A stretch of DNA of 64,000 nt, taken from Flagellimonas_A sp039592695. Its GTDB lineage: Bacteria; Bacteroidota; Bacteroidia; Flavobacteriales; Flavobacteriaceae. The notes beneath the pieces were generated by a model. It ran no database searches. It was not told the origin of the DNA and worked only from the letters and a program-made list of their open reading frames with translations. Location of the stretch: the NCBI RefSeq assembly GCF_039592695.1, contig NZ_JBBUTK010000001.1, positions 744,001 to 808,000 of the forward strand, in the 5' to 3' direction. The position numbers were made by a program, and so were the translations under genes. Numbering within the stretch: the stretch's first letter is position 1; the number at the start of each line of letters is the position of its first letter. Shown here in pieces: positions 61,640 to 64,000 of the stretch.

Positions 61640-63369
61640 TAAAGAACATGCAGAAAATAATCTATAAATCAATGATACTGCTTGCGGTATTTTTTAGTGC
61701 ATTGGCTTTTGCACAAACAGCTAAAGACAAACTTGGTCTGTCAGCTTTTCCACAAGAAAGTATCTATGTGCATTACAACAGCTCTCTGTTTTTGACCGGA
61801 GAATACATCTATTACAGTGTCTATTGTTTGGATAGGCAAAGTCGAACCTTTAGCAATTTAAGTAAAATAGCCTATGTCGAGTTGATCAACGATGAAGGCA
61901 ACGTAGTTTTCAAACATAAAATAAAGTTGGAGAATGGAAGGGGGCAGGGAGATTTCTTTATTCCTTCGGATACTCCCTCAGGTAGCTGTAAACTTTTTGG
62001 GTATACACAGTTTATGCGCAATGGGCCTCAAGAAGATTTTTTTCAAGGTAATGTGATTGTGGTCAACCCTTACACCAATAATCAACAAAAATTCAGGGGC
62101 AAAAGCGAGACTGTCCACTCGAACGAAAGTGTAGAGAAGAGCAATGTTTTATCTGCTTCCCTAAATAAAGACAATTTTAACACAAGGGATAAGGTCACGC
62201 TTCAGTTGAAAGCATTTTCTACCATTTCGACAGAAAAATCATTTTCTGTATCTGTGAGAAAGAAGGATGAAATTACCACACCACTAATCCCTACCGCTAA
62301 ATTCCATATAAGAACAATTACATCAAAGGCCCCAATAACACTGAAAAAACAGGAACTTTTGCCTGAATTGAGAGGTGAGCTGATTTCTGGAAAGGCCTTA
62401 TCAAATGTTACCTCAAAAACATTGTCAAATGAATCATTGGTTGTCTCTATTCCTGATGACGACTATTTTTTCTCTACCATAAAAACAGACGAAAAAGGCA
62501 ACTTTTACATAAACTTGTTTGATTACGGTGGTGATGAAATTTTCTTTCAAGGTTTGGGAACAGGCAACGAATTGAAAGTTGCTTTAAATACCCATGAAGA
62601 GCTTGATATTGACAACACGCCCTTTTACCAATTCAATTTGGATCAAGACATGCGTAAGACAATTGTTCAAAGAAGCATTCGCAATCAAATTGAAAACAAT
62701 TATTTTTCATTCAAACCTGATAGTGTAAAGATTCAGCCTAAAAAAGTTCCCTTTTATGGCAACGTGGGTGAGAGCTACATTCTAGATGAATATACGCGAT
62801 TCAAAACTTTTCGTGAGACAGTTATTGAGATATTGAGAAGTGTGACCATAAAACGTGTTGGAGGGGATGAAAAAATCGAGGTTGATGCCTATTTTGAGAA
62901 AGACAACCAATCAGGTTTTTTACCATTGATATTGGTTGATGGTTATTACACCCAAGACTATGAAAAACTTTTGGAATTTGATGCCAGGAAGATTGAGAAA
63001 ATAAGTGTTTTATCAGGTAAATATGTCATGGGGCCACAAGTTTTTCAAGGTGTAATCGATATTGCGACCTTTGACGAAAACTATACTGAATTTCTTGATT
63101 ACGAACAACGCAACAGATTCTCCTTGTTTGCGCCACAGCCAAGAAAGTACTATTTCAATCAAGTTTATGGTGATGAAAACAATGCTGCTGACCGGATACC
63201 AGATTTTAGACATCAACTTTTATGGAATCCCAATATTACAATGGTTGGTGAGACTAACACTATTGAATTTTTCACTTCAGATGTTGAGGGTGAATATGAA
63301 ATTTCAATTGAGGGGTTTACCAGCGATTTAAAGCCAATTTCACTGAAAGAAACCTTTGAAGTGAAATAA
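61636..63369 (+). CDS. Exported MG2-like protein with TonB-plug-like C-terminal segment
   Basis: A 577-residue protein with signal peptide (SMILLAVFFSALAFAQ). The N-terminal 110 residues (PQESIYVHYNSSLFLTGEYIYYSVYCLD) resemble macroglobulin MG-type strands. Near residues 420-475 the text LILVDGYYTQDYEKLLEFDARKIEKISVLSGKYVMG resembles a TonB plug (VDGV... IERIEVLKG), but no barrel follows. So it may sit near the receptor. Start at ATG 61636 overlaps the previous stop (ATGA); a TTG three codons upstream is unlikely. Function unknown. Confidence 0.8.
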   Translation: MIKNMQKIIYKSMILLAVFFSALAFAQTAKDKLGLSAFPQESIYVHYNSSLFLTGEYIYYSVYCLDRQSRTFSNLSKIAYVELINDEGNVVFKHKIKLENGRGQGDFFIPSDTPSGSCKLFGYTQFMRNGPQEDFFQGNVIVVNPYTNNQQKFRGKSETVHSNESVEKSNVLSASLNKDNFNTRDKVTLQLKAFSTISTEKSFSVSVRKKDEITTPLIPTAKFHIRTITSKAPITLKKQELLPELRGELISGKALSNVTSKTLSNESLVVSIPDDDYFFSTIKTDEKGNFYINLFDYGGDEIFFQGLGTGNELKVALNTHEELDIDNTPFYQFNLDQDMRKTIVQRSIRNQIENNYFSFKPDSVKIQPKKVPFYGNVGESYILDEYTRFKTFRETVIEILRSVTIKRVGGDEKIEVDAYFEKDNQSGFLPLILVDGYYTQDYEKLLEFDARKIEKISVLSGKYVMGPQVFQGVIDIATFDENYTEFLDYEQRNRFSLFAPQPRKYYFNQVYGDENNAADRIPDFRHQLLWNPNITMVGETNTIEFFTSDVEGEYEISIEGFTSDLKPISLKETFEVK

Positions 63370-63431
63370 TCCAATTTAATCTGCCATAAAACGTATTCAG
63401 AAAAGGTATACTTTAGACCCAAACATCGATT

Positions 63432-64000
63432 ATGCTCACAAAAGTCTTTGGTAGTGCCGTTTTCGGGGTAGAGGCCCAGACCATAACCGTCGAGGTCAAT
63501 ATTGACAAAGGAGTGGGCTATCATTTGGTTGGCCTGCCCGATAATGCCATCAAAGAGAGCAATTACCGTATTGCGGCGGCCCTGAAAAACAACGGGTATA
63601 AGATTCCCGGAAAAAAAATCACTATCAACATGGCCCCGGCCGATTTGCGAAAAGAAGGGTCTGCCTACGACTTGACATTGGCATTGGGCATATTGGCGGC
63701 GTCGGCGCAAATTCAATCAGAAAACATCAATGAATACGTAATAATGGGGGAACTGTCGTTGGATGGCACGGTACAGCCCATCAAGGGGGCCTTACCGATA
63801 GCGATACAGGCTCAAAAAGAGGGCTTTAAGGGCTTTATTCTTCCCAAAGCCAATGCAAAAGAGGCTGCTATAGTGAATAATCTGAAAGTTTTTGGTGTGG
63901 AAAACATCAAAGAGGTCATCGAATTTTTTGATGTGGGCACCCCTTTGGAACAAACTATTGTTGATACCCGTGCTGAATTTTACAAGAATCTGGACTTTCC
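63432..64000 (+). CDS. comM: YifB/ComM-family Mg-chelatase-like ATPase, partial
   Basis: Open to the end of the window, 189 residues seen. MLTKVFGSAVFGVEAQTITVEVNIDKG, GLPDNAIKESNYRIAAALKNNGYKIP, INMAPADLRKEGSAYDLTLALGIL and GELSLDGTVQPIKGALP are the N-terminal Lon-protease-like ChlI domain of YifB/ComM, a helicase-like protein for branch migration in natural transformation. The AAA+ part lies beyond the window. It follows the operon by 62 bases. Confidence 0.93.
   Translation, partial: MLTKVFGSAVFGVEAQTITVEVNIDKGVGYHLVGLPDNAIKESNYRIAAALKNNGYKIPGKKITINMAPADLRKEGSAYDLTLALGILAASAQIQSENINEYVIMGELSLDGTVQPIKGALPIAIQAQKEGFKGFILPKANAKEAAIVNNLKVFGVENIKEVIEFFDVGTPLEQTIVDTRAEFYKNLDF

Overview
The window looks like chromosomal DNA of a marine member of the Flavobacteriaceae (Bacteroidota). 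The evidence is repeated TAnnTTTG-type promoters without Shine-Dalgarno sites, a PorP/SprF type IX secretion protein, DUF4249 lipoproteins behind a TonB-dependent receptor, a leucine-insensitive-type short LeuA, FtsK/LolA/LptFG in one run, and many Bacteroidota-only lipoproteins. No phage, integrase, transposase or CRISPR array is visible. Most of the window is core housekeeping DNA in short operons of alternating strand.

Layout. 1-4.2 kb: a beta-helix lipoprotein, a hot-dog thioesterase and a glutaminyl cyclase on the minus strand, the small SRP RNA on the plus strand, then an SDR and a transaldolase-like aldolase. 4.9-16.3 kb: a thioredoxin-fold lipoprotein without its cysteines, a YbiT-like ABC-F protein with one degenerate ATP site, a fasciclin protein, pheT, a redoxin lipoprotein, leuA and a helical-repeat protein. 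16.3-24.7 kb: DUF4252 lipoprotein, RluA-type pseudouridine synthase, SGNH hydrolase, panB, a palindromic composite repeat, an NTF2-like protein, sdaA, a heptamer repeat, dnaK and a DUF2652/SRPBCC protein. 24.7-34.6 kb: a response regulator with a Glu at the phospho-site, a PorP protein carrying a SPOR-like tail plus a PD40 partner, a GH65 phosphorylase, small envelope genes and two tandem Crp/Fnr paralogs. Two identical TTGAC-N4-GTTAA boxes lie in this part. 34.8-42.9 kb: tRNA-Ser(TGA), a KdnA-like aminotransferase, then a long minus-strand run of ftsK, lolA, lptF/G and ribBA (with a dead RibA half), dgkA and tpx. 43-55.6 kb: nhaC, lpdA, a DUF1624 acyltransferase, an FMN reductase, pabB, a heptamer repeat tract, tilS, dsbD and a penicillin-acylase-family hydrolase.

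The best candidate for an undescribed system is the five-gene plus-strand operon at about 55.64-63.37 kb: an exported protein without an ordinary start codon, an STN-containing TonB-dependent receptor, two tandem DUF4249 lipoproteins, and a large exported protein with a plug-like C-terminal segment. The genes overlap or abut, which suggests one outer-membrane uptake or export machine with unknown substrate.

Another recurrent theme is intergenic structure. Seven-base tandem units (GTACTTC/GAAGTAC type) occur at two places, an eight-base version overlaps the end of the kdnA-like gene, and a three-hairpin palindromic element lies between panB and its divergent neighbour. All function calls come from reading the sequence and from family knowledge. 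No database search was possible.
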